The notes under the pieces: generated by a model
Database searches by the model: none
The model's input: the letters and a program-made list of their open reading frames with translations, nothing else
What the model was told of the DNA's origin: nothing
DNA from: an uncultured Aquimonas sp.
GTDB taxonomy: Bacteria; Pseudomonadota; Gammaproteobacteria; Xanthomonadales; Xanthomonadaceae
Assembly: GCF_937888285.1 (NCBI RefSeq)
Contig: NZ_CALART010000065.1
Span: forward strand, 1 to 64,000
Direction of reading: 5' to 3'
Length of the DNA: 64,000 bases
Shown here: one piece after another, positions 1 to 7,701 of the stretch
Layout of the letters: each line of letters opens with the position of its first letter
Position numbering within the stretch: position 1 is the stretch's first letter
Program-made: the position numbers and the translations under genes

Positions 1-56
1 AATCCCGAATCCCGAATCCCGAATCCCGAATCCCGAATCCCGAATCCCGAATCCCG
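1..56. repeat. Heptanucleotide tandem repeat (AATCCCG)8
   Basis: Eight uninterrupted copies of the 7-mer AATCCCG open the window and probably continue to its left. The same 7-mer, or its AATCCCC variant, recurs at 4588-4609, 29735-29762, 32855-32884 and 37313-37347, always just outside a coding region. It lies about 80 bases upstream of deoC. Because 7 is not a multiple of 3 the array cannot be stable coding sequence, and its copy number is likely to vary by slippage. Confidence 0.9.
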
Positions 57-138
57 ACACCGCCCGCTTGATTCTGATCAGCGCGGCGAGCGTACCGGCG
101 GCGCAGGCTGTGCTCGGCTTCCCGACTGCGATGCGCCC

Positions 139-894
139 ATGTCCGCCGATTCCGCAACTGCCCGCCAGCTGCTGCCGCTGCTCGACCTGACCTGTCTCGA
201 CGAGGACGCTACGCCGGCGCAGATCGCCGCCCTGTGTGCCCGCGCCGATGGTCCGCACGGACGCGTGGCGGCCGTCTGCGTGTATCCCGAGCACGTCCAG
301 CACGCGCGCTCGCTGCTGCCGGAATCGATCGCGGTGGCGACGGTGGTGAACTTTCCCGAGGGCGGCGAGGATCCGCTGCGGGTGGCGCGCGAAATCCGTC
401 GCGCGCGCGCCGTCGGCGCGCAGGAGATCGACGCCGTGCTGCCCTGGCAGGCTCTGCTGCAGGGGCGCGAGGCTCCGGCGCTGGCGATGCTGCGCGCAGC
501 CCGCGAGGCCAGCGGCGGCGCGCTGCTGAAGATCATCCTCGAAAGCGGCGAGTTGTCCGCGCCCGATCGCATCGTGCTGGCCAGCGAGCTGGCGCTCGAA
601 GCCGGCGCCGATTTCCTCAAGACCAGCACGGGCAAGGCCACGGTCGGCGCCACCCTGCAGGCGGCGCAGCTGATGCTCGGCGCCATCCGCAGCCGGGGAT
701 CAGCCGCGGGCTTCAAGGCCGCAGGCGGCATCCGCAGCATCGAGCAGGCGGCCGCCTACCGCGACCTGGTCGCGCGCGAGCTCGGTGACGCGGCCCGCAG
801 CCCGGCGCGGCTGCGCATCGGTGCCAGCGCGCTGCTCGACCGGATCGAGGCCGCGCTCGGCGACTCGCACGCCGCCAAGGCCGATGGCTACTGA
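139..894 (+). CDS. deoC: Deoxyribose-phosphate aldolase
   Basis: Cleaves 2-deoxy-D-ribose 5-phosphate to acetaldehyde and glyceraldehyde 3-phosphate, the last step of deoxynucleoside catabolism in the cytoplasm. The 251-residue protein is a class I aldolase TIM barrel of normal length. The Schiff-base lysine lies in DFLKTSTGK (Lys161) and the second catalytic lysine in GFKAAGGIR (Lys193). The ATG at 139 is used because residues from about 10 onward already align with the family and an upstream ATG at 131 is out of frame. First gene of deoC-deoA-deoB-deoD, separated from deoA by 188 bases in which I see no gene. No DeoR or CytR operator was recognised upstream. Confidence 0.96.
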   Translation: MSADSATARQLLPLLDLTCLDEDATPAQIAALCARADGPHGRVAAVCVYPEHVQHARSLLPESIAVATVVNFPEGGEDPLRVAREIRRARAVGAQEIDAVLPWQALLQGREAPALAMLRAAREASGGALLKIILESGELSAPDRIVLASELALEAGADFLKTSTGKATVGATLQAAQLMLGAIRSRGSAAGFKAAGGIRSIEQAAAYRDLVARELGDAARSPARLRIGASALLDRIEAALGDSHAAKADGY

Positions 895-1082
895 GAGCCT
901 GTGAAAAACCATCCGCCTACTGCGGCTGCCGCTGGACGCCCGTGGCGGTGGCGCGCTCCGCGAATTCCGCGGTCGTCTGGCTCGCCAAACGTCCTCGAAT
1001 TCTCATGCCGCGCCTTGCCACGAACGCCCAGCGACGCCCTCGCGACGACGTCTGGACGTTTCACACGCTCTGAGCCCCTGCC

Positions 1083-2558
1083 ATGAGCTCGAACCTGCTC
1101 CGCTTCGATCTGCTGCTGGCCGCCAAGCGCGCTGGCCGCAGCCTGCTGGCCTGTGAACTTTCCGGGCTGGCCCGCGGCCTGGCCGATGGCAGCCTCGATG
1201 ATGCGCAGGCCGGTGCATTGGCGATGGCGATCTGCCTGCGCGGGCTGTCCGCGCGCGAGACCGTGGATTTGACGGCCGCCATGCGCGATTCCGGCCGCGT
1301 GCTGCACTGGCCTTCGCTGGGCGTCGAGGCGCCGGTGCTGGACAAGCATTCCACCGGTGGCGTCGGCGACTGCCTGAGCCTGGTGCTGGCGCCCGCGTTG
1401 GCGGCCTGCGGCGCGGCGGTGCCGATGGTGTCGGGCCGAGGCCTGGGCCACACCGGAGGCACGCTCGACAAGCTCGAAGCTCTGCCGGGACTCAGCACCG
1501 AGCTTGATCTGGACGCGCTTGTCGCCTGCGTGCGCCGTCATGGTCTCGCGATCGTCAGCGCGTCGAACGAAATCGCGCCGGCCGATCGCCGCCTGTATGC
1601 GATCCGCGACCGCACCGGCACGGTCGACTCCCTGCCCCTCATCGTCAGCTCGATCCTGTCGAAGAAGCTCGCCGCCGGGGTGCAGCATCTGCTGCTGGAT
1701 CTGAAGCTCGGTTCGGGTGCGCTGATGCGCGAGCGCGGCGAGGGCGAGGCCCTGGCGCGGCTGCTGGCGGCGACCGCCTCGGCGCTGGGCCTGGGCTGCG
1801 AGCTGGCCTTCACCGACATGGATCAGCCGCTGGCGAATGCCGCCGGCAACGCGCTGGAGCTGGATGCCGCGGCGCGCGTACTGCGCGGCGAGGACACGCG
1901 CTCGCGGCTGTATCGCCTGAACCTGTCGCTGTGCGCGCGACTTCTCCTGCAGGGTGGCCTCTGCGCCGACCTTGCGCAGGCGCAGGCCCGAGTGCACTGG
2001 GCGCTGTGCAGCGGTGCAGCCGCGCAGCGCTTCGAAGCGATGGTGCGGGCCATGGGCGGCCCGGCCGATGCGCTGTCGGCACCGCAGCGCTGGCGCGAGC
2101 AGGCACCCTGCATCGGTGAGCTCTGCGCCGCCGAGGATGGCGTGCTGGCCGGCATCGACACCCGCGTGCTTGGCGAGGCTTGCCTGCAGCTGGGGGCCGG
2201 CCGCGGGCGTGCGGATGCCCGCATCGATCCGAGGGTTGGCTTGTCCGACATCCTCGAGGTGGGCGTGCGCGTGCGCCGCGGCGAGCCCCTGCTGCGCATT
2301 CACGCGCATTCGGTCGACGCCCTGCAGGCCGCGCGCGCGCAGTTGGGCCCGGCCCTGCAGATCAGCGATCGCGTCCCGGAACCGCGACCCCTGCTGCAGG
2401 GCTGGCTGGGCGGGCAGCCTCCGAGCCCGCCCGAGCGCATGCCCTGCGCCGCGCAGAGCGCCTGTGTCGACTGCGGCGAGCTCGGCTGCGGCGGCCCGCG
2501 AGCGCTGCTCGCAGCGCGAGCGCAGCAGCAGTGTCGGGCCGAAGGGCTGTGCACATGA
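1083..2558 (+). CDS. deoA: Thymidine phosphorylase
   Basis: Phosphorolyses thymidine and deoxyuridine to the base and 2-deoxyribose 1-phosphate, feeding DeoB and DeoC. The family signature SGRGLGHTGGTLDKLE is near residues 118-133, and KHSTGGVGD before it is the phosphate-binding region. At 491 residues it is about 50 longer than E. coli DeoA. The extra length is C-terminal: after the normal end come six cysteines in the last 37 residues (455, 461, 464, 469, 484, 490), including CVDC and CGELGC spacings. The stop overlaps the deoB start (ATGA), so the tail is read to its end and deoB is translationally coupled. No strong Shine-Dalgarno sequence precedes the ATG. Confidence 0.95.
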   Translation: MSSNLLRFDLLLAAKRAGRSLLACELSGLARGLADGSLDDAQAGALAMAICLRGLSARETVDLTAAMRDSGRVLHWPSLGVEAPVLDKHSTGGVGDCLSLVLAPALAACGAAVPMVSGRGLGHTGGTLDKLEALPGLSTELDLDALVACVRRHGLAIVSASNEIAPADRRLYAIRDRTGTVDSLPLIVSSILSKKLAAGVQHLLLDLKLGSGALMRERGEGEALARLLAATASALGLGCELAFTDMDQPLANAAGNALELDAAARVLRGEDTRSRLYRLNLSLCARLLLQGGLCADLAQAQARVHWALCSGAAAQRFEAMVRAMGGPADALSAPQRWREQAPCIGELCAAEDGVLAGIDTRVLGEACLQLGAGRGRADARIDPRVGLSDILEVGVRVRRGEPLLRIHAHSVDALQAARAQLGPALQISDRVPEPRPLLQGWLGGQPPSPPERMPCAAQSACVDCGELGCGGPRALLAARAQQQCRAEGLCT

Positions 2559-3817
2559 GCGCGCCGCGCGTCCGCCGCGCCGTGGTGGTGGTGCTGGATT
2601 CGCTGGGCATCGGCGCCCTGCCGGATGCCAAGGGCTTCGGCGATGCCGGCAGCGACACGCTCGGCCATATCGCGGCCGCGTGCGCCGCAGGCGAAGCCGA
2701 CAGCGCGCGCCGCGCCGGCCTGCCCGAGTGGCTGCAGCGTAGCGGGCCGCTGCGGGTGCCGAATCTTGAGGCGCTCGGCCTGGGTCGCGCCGCACGGCTG
2801 GCGACGGGTCGTCTGCCGACCGGTTTCGATGAGACCGCGCCCATGAGGGGCGCCTGGGCCGCGGCGCGCGAGCGCTCGCCCGGCAAGGACACGGTCACCG
2901 GCCACTGGGAGCTGATGGGCCTGCCGCTGCAGCGCGAGTGGGGCTACTTCACCGCGCCGGTCGACAGCTTTCCGCCCGCGCTGCTCGATGCGCTGGTCGC
3001 CGAATGCGGCCTGCCCGGCTGGCTGGGCAACTGCCACGCGTCGGGCACCGAGATCCTGAAGCGCCTCGGCGAGGCGCACCTCGCCAGCGGCAAGCCGATC
3101 GTCTACACCTCGGCCGACTCGGTGCTGCAGATCGCGGCGCATGAGCAGCACTTCGGCCTGCAGCACCTGTACGCGCTGTGCGAGGCCGCGCGGCGTCGCG
3201 TCGATGCCTGGAACATCGGCCGGGTGATCGCGCGCCCGTTTGTCGGTGACAGCGCCGGGAATTTCCGTCGCACCGGCAACCGTCACGACTACGCGGTGCC
3301 GCCGCCGGGTCCGACCCTGCTCGACGTGCTGCAGCAGAACGGGCTGGCCACGGTCGGCGTCGGCAAGATCGGCGACCTGTTCGCCCATCGCGGGCTGGAC
3401 GAGGAGATCCACGCCAGCGGTCTCGACGGCCAGATCGATGCGACGCTCGCCGCGATCGACGCGCTCGAACGCCCCGGCCTGCTGTTCGCCAACTTGGTCG
3501 ACTTCGACAGCGAGTACGGGCACCGCCGCGACGTGGCCGGCTATGCCGCGGCGCTGGAGCGCTTCGACGCGCGCCTGCCCGAGCTGCGCGCGCGGCTCGA
3601 CTCCGACGACCTGCTGGTGCTGACCGCCGACCACGGCAACGATCCGACCTGGCGCGGCAGCGACCACACCCGCGAGCACGTGCCGATGCTGGTGTCGGGC
3701 GCCCGCATCGCGCCCGTCAGCCTCGGTCTGCGCGACAGCTTCGCCGACCTCGCCCAGGGCCTGGCCTCGGCCTTCGGGCTGGCGCCGCTCGCCGCCGGGC
3801 GTGACCTGTTCGAGTAG
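2555..3817 (+). CDS. deoB: Phosphopentomutase
   Basis: Interconverts (deoxy)ribose 1-phosphate and 5-phosphate with Mn2+, linking DeoA/DeoD to DeoC. The 420-residue protein belongs to the alkaline-phosphatase-like metalloenzymes. The N-terminal metal motif is VVVVLDSLGIGALPDA, followed by GKDTVTGHWELMGL, and the C-terminal metal ligands are in TADHGNDPTWRGSDHTREH. The start is the ATG at 2555, four bases overlapping the deoA stop. An in-frame extension to 2180 is open but lies inside deoA and has no family similarity. It ends 41 bases before deoD. Confidence 0.96.
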   Translation: MSAPRVRRAVVVVLDSLGIGALPDAKGFGDAGSDTLGHIAAACAAGEADSARRAGLPEWLQRSGPLRVPNLEALGLGRAARLATGRLPTGFDETAPMRGAWAAARERSPGKDTVTGHWELMGLPLQREWGYFTAPVDSFPPALLDALVAECGLPGWLGNCHASGTEILKRLGEAHLASGKPIVYTSADSVLQIAAHEQHFGLQHLYALCEAARRRVDAWNIGRVIARPFVGDSAGNFRRTGNRHDYAVPPPGPTLLDVLQQNGLATVGVGKIGDLFAHRGLDEEIHASGLDGQIDATLAAIDALERPGLLFANLVDFDSEYGHRRDVAGYAAALERFDARLPELRARLDSDDLLVLTADHGNDPTWRGSDHTREHVPMLVSGARIAPVSLGLRDSFADLAQGLASAFGLAPLAAGRDLFE

Positions 3818-3858
3818 CGGCCGGTGCCCAACCTTCCGATCTGTCGCTGGAGCCTTCG

Positions 3859-4563
3859 ATGAGTACCCCCCACTTGGGCGCCGAACCCGGCGCCTTCGCC
3901 GACACCGTGCTGCTGCCGGGCGACCCGCTGCGCGCGCGCCATATCGCCGAGCAGTTCCTTGATGGCGCGGTCGAGGTCAACCGCGTGCGTGGCATGCTCG
4001 GCTACACCGGCAGTTATCGCGGCCGGCCCATCAGCGTGCTCGGCAGCGGCATGGGCATGCCGTCGTGCCTGATCTATGCCACCGAGCTGATCCGCGCGTA
4101 CGGCGTGCGTCGCCTGCTGCGGCTGGGTACGGCCGGCAGCCTGCAGCGTGATCTGAAGCTCGGCGAGCTGGTGCTGGCGACCGCGGCGAGCACCGATTCC
4201 AGCCTCAACCGCCGCCGCTTCGACGGCATGGACTACGCCCCGCCGGCGGGCTTCGCGCTGTGCCGGCGCATCGCCGAGGTGGCGGAGCCGAACGGCGCGA
4301 CGCTGCGCGCCGGCGGCGTGTTCTCCACCGACCGCTTCTACAGCGATGACCCGGCTCTGCTGCCGCTGCTGGAGCGCATGGGCCTGCTGGCGGTCGAGAT
4401 GGAAGCCGCGGCGCTGTTCGGCATCGCCGTCGAGCACGGCGTCGAGGCCGGCTGTCTGCTCACCATCAGCGACGAACTGCACAGCGGCCAGCGTTTCTCC
4501 GCCAGCCAGCGCGAGGAGGGCCTGGCGCTGGCGACGCGGATTGCGCTCGACGCGCTTGCTTAG
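3859..4563 (+). CDS. deoD: Purine nucleoside phosphorylase, DeoD type
   Basis: Phosphorolyses purine (deoxy)ribonucleosides and completes the salvage operon. The 234 residues match the hexameric trimeric-fold family: VLLPGDPLRA near the N-terminus, the phosphate/nucleoside motif GSGMGMPSCLIYATEL, EMEAAALF, and the catalytic aspartate in TISDELHSG, where E. coli has SDH. A GGAG is 6 bases before the ATG. The protein has normal length, yet its TAG stop (4561-4563) is the first three bases of a TAGGGTGGGCCCC sequence, the left end of the family A element found throughout the window. Confidence 0.95.
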   Translation: MSTPHLGAEPGAFADTVLLPGDPLRARHIAEQFLDGAVEVNRVRGMLGYTGSYRGRPISVLGSGMGMPSCLIYATELIRAYGVRRLLRLGTAGSLQRDLKLGELVLATAASTDSSLNRRRFDGMDYAPPAGFALCRRIAEVAEPNGATLRAGGVFSTDRFYSDDPALLPLLERMGLLAVEMEAAALFGIAVEHGVEAGCLLTISDELHSGQRFSASQREEGLALATRIALDALA

Positions 4564-4570
4564 GGTGGGC

Positions 4571-4609
4571 CCCGGCTCTGGAGAGCCGGGATTCGGGATT
4601 CGGGATTCG
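4571..4609. repeat. Hairpin with 9-bp arms followed by heptamer repeats
   Basis: Immediately after deoD, 4571-4590 reads CCCGGCTCT-GG-AGAGCCGGG, a nearly perfect palindrome. Three copies of the ATTCGGG heptamer follow. There is no T-run, so a classical intrinsic terminator is not clear, but a hairpin right after the last deo gene may protect or end the transcript. This lies in the 313-base gap 4564-4876, which holds no gene: only this hairpin, the heptamers and the family A element at 4653-4796. Confidence 0.6.
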
Positions 4610-4652
4610 CAGAAGCGCGGTGATTGCGCACCCCAGCGGGCCTCTCGCGTGC

Positions 4653-4796
4653 ATAGGGTGGGCCCTGGCCCACCATGGGCTTGACCCTTGCCTCTGTTCT
4701 TCGACGCAGCCCCCACGGAACCTGCTAGGCCTAATCGGCGTGGGCTTGGGTGTCGTGGCGAGATCGATGGCCACGGTGGGCCAGGGCCCACCCTAT
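4653..4796. mobile_element. Family A MITE-like element, 144 bp
   Basis: The left end is ATAGGGTGGGCCCTGGCCCACC and the right end is its inverse, ending GGGCCCACCCTAT. Each end is itself a near-palindrome (GTGGGCC-CT-GGCCCAC). The inside has no coding potential I can support. The outermost TA on each side is what a TA target duplication would leave. It sits between the deo operon and the photolyase-like gene. Confidence 0.75.
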
Positions 4797-4876
4797 GCGG
4801 GATTTCGCGTGTCGCCACGCCCCGCCTACCGCGCGAATCCACATCGCCTGCGCGCCCGGGCTGCTCTGATGCGCGC

Positions 4877-6142
4877 ATGCCCATCGACCCGCCCTCCGCT
4901 TCCGAGCTGTTTCCGCCCACCCGCACCGAGGGCTTGCGCCGGCTGCAGGCTTTCCTGCCGCGCGCCGGTGCCCGCTACGCCGCCGAGCGCAACCATGACC
5001 TTGGCCTGCAGAACCGCGGCAATGTCTCGATGCTCTCGCCGTACCTGCGCCATCGCCTGCTCACCGAGGCCGAGGTGGTGCGCGCGGTGCTGGCGCGGCA
5101 TGGCCATGCGGCGGCGGAGAAGTTCGTGCAGGAAGTGCTCTGGCGCACCTACTGGAAGGGCTGGCTGGAGCTGCGGCCCGAGGCCTGGCGCCGCTATCGC
5201 GCCGAACTCGCGCGCGAGCGTGCCGCGAGCGCGGCCAATGCCGGCCGCGCGCATGCGCTGGCCCAGGCCGAGCGCGGCGCCACCGGCATCGAGGGCTTCG
5301 ACGACTGGGCGCACGAACTGGTCGACACCGGCTACCTGCACAACCACGCGCGCATGTGGTTCGCCTCGATCTGGATCTTCACCCTGCGCCTGCCGTGGAC
5401 GCTGGGCGCCGACTTCTTCGCCCGCCATCTGCTGGATGCCGACCCTGCATCCAACACCCTGGGCTGGCGCTGGGTGGCCGGCCTGCAGACGCCGGGCAAG
5501 ACCTATGCGGCCAGCGCCGACAACATCGCCCGCTACAGCGGCGGGCGCTTCCGTCCGCAGGGCCTGGCCAGCGTCTGCGAGGCGCTCAGCGAACCGCCGC
5601 TGCCGCGTGCGCAATCACTGCCCGCGCGTGCGCCGCTCGATCCCGCCACGCCCTGCCTGCTGCTGGTCCACGGCGAGGATCTCGACCCGCACAGTCTGCT
5701 GCCGCAAGGACTGCGTCCGCGCCATGTGCTGATTGTCGAAGGCGTCGGCGCGGCCGGGCCCGGGACGCCCAGCGACGGCCGCGACTGGCCCTGGGGCGAC
5801 AAGGCCCGCGCCTTCGTGCACGGCGCCTGCCTCGATCTGGAAGCGCGGCTGGTGGCGGACGGGCAGGCGGTGACGCGGCTGTCGAACCTCGACGCAGCAA
5901 GCATCGCGGCGATTGCGGGCGATGTCAGCGCAGGCGCGGTGGTGACGGCGGAAGCGCCCATCGGCCCGGTGTCCGATGCGCTCGATGCGCTGGAGTCGGC
6001 GCTGGGCACGCGCGGCCTGCGCCTGCAGCGCCTGCGCCGCGACTGGGACAGCCGCTTCTGGCCGCGCGCCACGCGCGGCTTCTTCGCCTTCCGCGAGCAC
6101 ATCGCCGACGAGCTGCGTGCGCTCGGGATGCCCGGGCTGTGA
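4877..6142 (+). CDS. Photolyase/cryptochrome-like flavoprotein with domains in reverse order
   Basis: The 421-residue protein starts with a photolyase FAD-binding domain (about residues 20-240). It has YAAERNHDLG, MLSPYLRHRLLTE, WRTYWKGW, then GYLHNHARMWFASIW around His155-Trp161, and a DADPASNTLGWRWVAG flavin-site segment. The canonical N-terminal antenna domain is missing. Residues about 245-421 look like an alpha/beta domain (LLLVHGEDLD..., VVTAEAPIGPVSDALDALE) ending RDWDSRFWPRATRGFFAF, which resembles the end of the canonical N-terminal domain. Start chosen at ATG 4877 because upstream in-frame sequence lies in the family A element. The stop overlaps the next gene (GTGA). It may be a repair enzyme or a light sensor; which one cannot be told from sequence. 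Confidence 0.85.
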   Translation: MPIDPPSASELFPPTRTEGLRRLQAFLPRAGARYAAERNHDLGLQNRGNVSMLSPYLRHRLLTEAEVVRAVLARHGHAAAEKFVQEVLWRTYWKGWLELRPEAWRRYRAELARERAASAANAGRAHALAQAERGATGIEGFDDWAHELVDTGYLHNHARMWFASIWIFTLRLPWTLGADFFARHLLDADPASNTLGWRWVAGLQTPGKTYAASADNIARYSGGRFRPQGLASVCEALSEPPLPRAQSLPARAPLDPATPCLLLVHGEDLDPHSLLPQGLRPRHVLIVEGVGAAGPGTPSDGRDWPWGDKARAFVHGACLDLEARLVADGQAVTRLSNLDAASIAAIAGDVSAGAVVTAEAPIGPVSDALDALESALGTRGLRLQRLRRDWDSRFWPRATRGFFAFREHIADELRALGMPGL

Positions 6143-6495
6143 GCACGCCCGCGCTCACGGTCTGGTACGACGGCGCCTGTCCGCTGTGCCGGCGCGAGAT
6201 CGCGCTGATGCAGCGGCTCGACTGGCGTTGGCGCGTGGCCTTCGTGAACCTCAGCGACGCCGCGCCGGAGGCTTGCCCGCTCGATCCTGCCGAGCTGCTG
6301 GCGCGCATGCACGCCAGCGATGGCCAGCGCCTGTACGACGGCGCGGCGGCGTTTGCGGCGCTGTGGCGGCAGCTGCCCCTGCTGTGGCCGCTGGGCCAGC
6401 TCGCGCGTGTGCCCCTCGTGCTGCGCGTGCTCGAACGTGCCTACGTCCGCTTCCTGCGCTGGCGACCGCGCCTGCAGCGCTGGTTCGGCGGCTGA
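6139..6495 (+). CDS. DCC-family (DUF393) thiol-disulfide oxidoreductase-like protein
   Basis: This is a 118-residue protein beginning at a GTG that overlaps the stop of the photolyase-like gene (GTGA), so the two are probably translated together. The DUF393 hallmark YDGACPLC is at residues 10-17, with Cys14 and Cys17 forming a CxxC, followed by RREIALMQR and a C-terminal hydrophobic segment (LLWPLGQLARVPLVLRVL). The family is predicted to have a thioredoxin-like redox fold, but its substrate is unknown. Coupling to a flavoprotein suggests a redox partner role, which is inference. A second, upstream ATG start would lie inside the previous gene. Confidence 0.85.
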   Translation: MSTPALTVWYDGACPLCRREIALMQRLDWRWRVAFVNLSDAAPEACPLDPAELLARMHASDGQRLYDGAAAFAALWRQLPLLWPLGQLARVPLVLRVLERAYVRFLRWRPRLQRWFGG

Positions 6496-6529
6496 CCAAA
6501 GATCCGGAAAGCACGGTCCCTGCGCGGAC

Positions 6530-7075
6530 CTATCCCGGCACCCGCAGCGCCCGCCCCGAAGCGCCGTGCGCCAGCCGCGGCAGCACGCCCTCGTGTTCCA
6601 GCAGCCAGCGCTTGCGCTCCAGCCCCGCGGCATAGCCGGTGAGGGCGCCGTTTGCGCCGACCACGCGGTGGCAGGGCAGCACCAGCAGCAGCGGATTCGC
6701 GCCGACCGCAGCACCGATCGCGCGCGCGCTGCCGGCGCGGCCGATGCGTTCGGCCAGCTCAGCGTAGCTGCAGGTGCAGCCGGCGGGAATGGCGCGCAGC
6801 GCGGCCCAGACCTGCTGCTGCAGCGGGCTGCCCTGCGGATCGACCTCGAGCGCATCCAGGGCCTGCAGATCCCCGGCGAAATAGCGGCGCAGCGCCGCCA
6901 CGGCGGGGGATTCCGCGGAGGCCGGCGGCGCCGCCGTGAGCGCCGCGCGCCGCGTGCCCTTCAGGCGATCGAGCGTGTCCATCCAGTCGACCACGGCCAG
7001 GCGTCTGTCCGAGGTGCTGAAGACCAGCAGCTTGCCCAGCGGTGTGGCCAGGTGTTCGCGAACAAGGGATGTCAT
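6530..7075 (-). CDS. ogt: Methylated-DNA--protein-cysteine methyltransferase
   Basis: Suicide repair protein that moves alkyl groups from O6-alkylguanine in DNA to its own cysteine. Of 181 residues, the C-terminal half holds the family core: AELAERIGRAGSARAIGAAVGANP, then the active site LPCHRVVGANG with Cys135, then GYAAGLERKRWLLEHE. The N-terminal part is the usual variable RNase H-like domain. Start at the ATG at 7075; an in-frame ATG three codons upstream (7084) is equally possible, and neither has a clear ribosome site. It is convergent with the DCC/photolyase pair, so three DNA-damage or redox genes are adjacent. Confidence 0.93.
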   Translation of the reverse strand: MTSLVREHLATPLGKLLVFSTSDRRLAVVDWMDTLDRLKGTRRAALTAAPPASAESPAVAALRRYFAGDLQALDALEVDPQGSPLQQQVWAALRAIPAGCTCSYAELAERIGRAGSARAIGAAVGANPLLLVLPCHRVVGANGALTGYAAGLERKRWLLEHEGVLPRLAHGASGRALRVPG

Positions 7076-7255
7076 GCCGCGCATTGTGGCGGCCCGCGAC
7101 GGCCGCGTCAGCCGGGATCGTCCCTGCGCCGGGCTTTGCGGCGCGCCAGTGGGCACAGCTCTTGCCTGCCGCAGGGCGGGCTCCGCCGCCATGCCTGCGT
7201 CCATCGCAGGGGCGTGCGCCAGCTCCGAATCCCTTGCCCTGCAGCGATCCCCTCC

Positions 7256-7654
7256 ATGAAGCGAATCCTCTTCCTCTGCTCCGACAACAGCGTGCTCAGC
7301 CCGATGGCGCATGCGCTGGCGCGCCTGTATGCCGACGAGGGCACCCTGACCTACAGCGCCGGCCTGCGCGGCGCGGAGCGCTTCGAATACCGGCTGCTGC
7401 CGATGCTGGGTGAGCTGGGGCTGGCACCGCGCCTGCCGGCGCCGCAGTCGCTGGCCGATCACGCCGACCTCGGCTTCGACTGCTGCGTGCTGCTCGGGCC
7501 GGCCGAGCTGCGCGCGCCGGGGCTGAACGTCGACGTGCACTGGGTGCTGCCGGAGCCCGCGGGCCTCGATGACGCCGCCTATCGGCACCTGCGCGATCGG
7601 CTGGCCGAGCGCGTGCGGACCCTGATGAACCTGTTCGAGACCGAACTCGACTGA
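7256..7654 (+). CDS. Degenerate low-molecular-weight phosphatase / ArsC-like protein
   Basis: This 132-residue protein has the fold signature of LMW tyrosine phosphatases and thioredoxin-type arsenate reductases: an N-terminal strand, P-loop, MAHAL helix, YSAGLRG, and a VHWVLPEP segment in the general-acid place. The catalytic loop, however, reads CSDNSVLS. The cysteine remains, but the arginine required in C-X5-R is leucine, and the usual aspartate before proline in the acid loop is glutamate. It is therefore unlikely to be an active phosphatase or arsenate reductase and may be a binding or regulatory relic. It sits 47 bases upstream of pilU and may be cotranscribed with it. Confidence 0.8.
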   Translation: MKRILFLCSDNSVLSPMAHALARLYADEGTLTYSAGLRGAERFEYRLLPMLGELGLAPRLPAPQSLADHADLGFDCCVLLGPAELRAPGLNVDVHWVLPEPAGLDDAAYRHLRDRLAERVRTLMNLFETELD

Positions 7655-7701
7655 TCGACACCGGACGCCGTCGCGGCGCCGACCCACGCACAGAGCAGAC
7701 C

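Noticed and set aside
901..1086. A 61-codon frame between deoC and deoA
   Set aside because: No ribosome site, Pro/Arg-rich composition and no similarity.
2180..2554. Longer N-terminus for DeoB
   Set aside because: It lies inside deoA in another frame. The ATG at 2555 overlaps the deoA stop and starts the family-matching sequence.
7256..7654. Naming this gene arsenate reductase or tyrosine phosphatase
   Set aside because: The essential Arg of the P-loop and the acid-loop Asp are missing, so an active enzyme is not supported.
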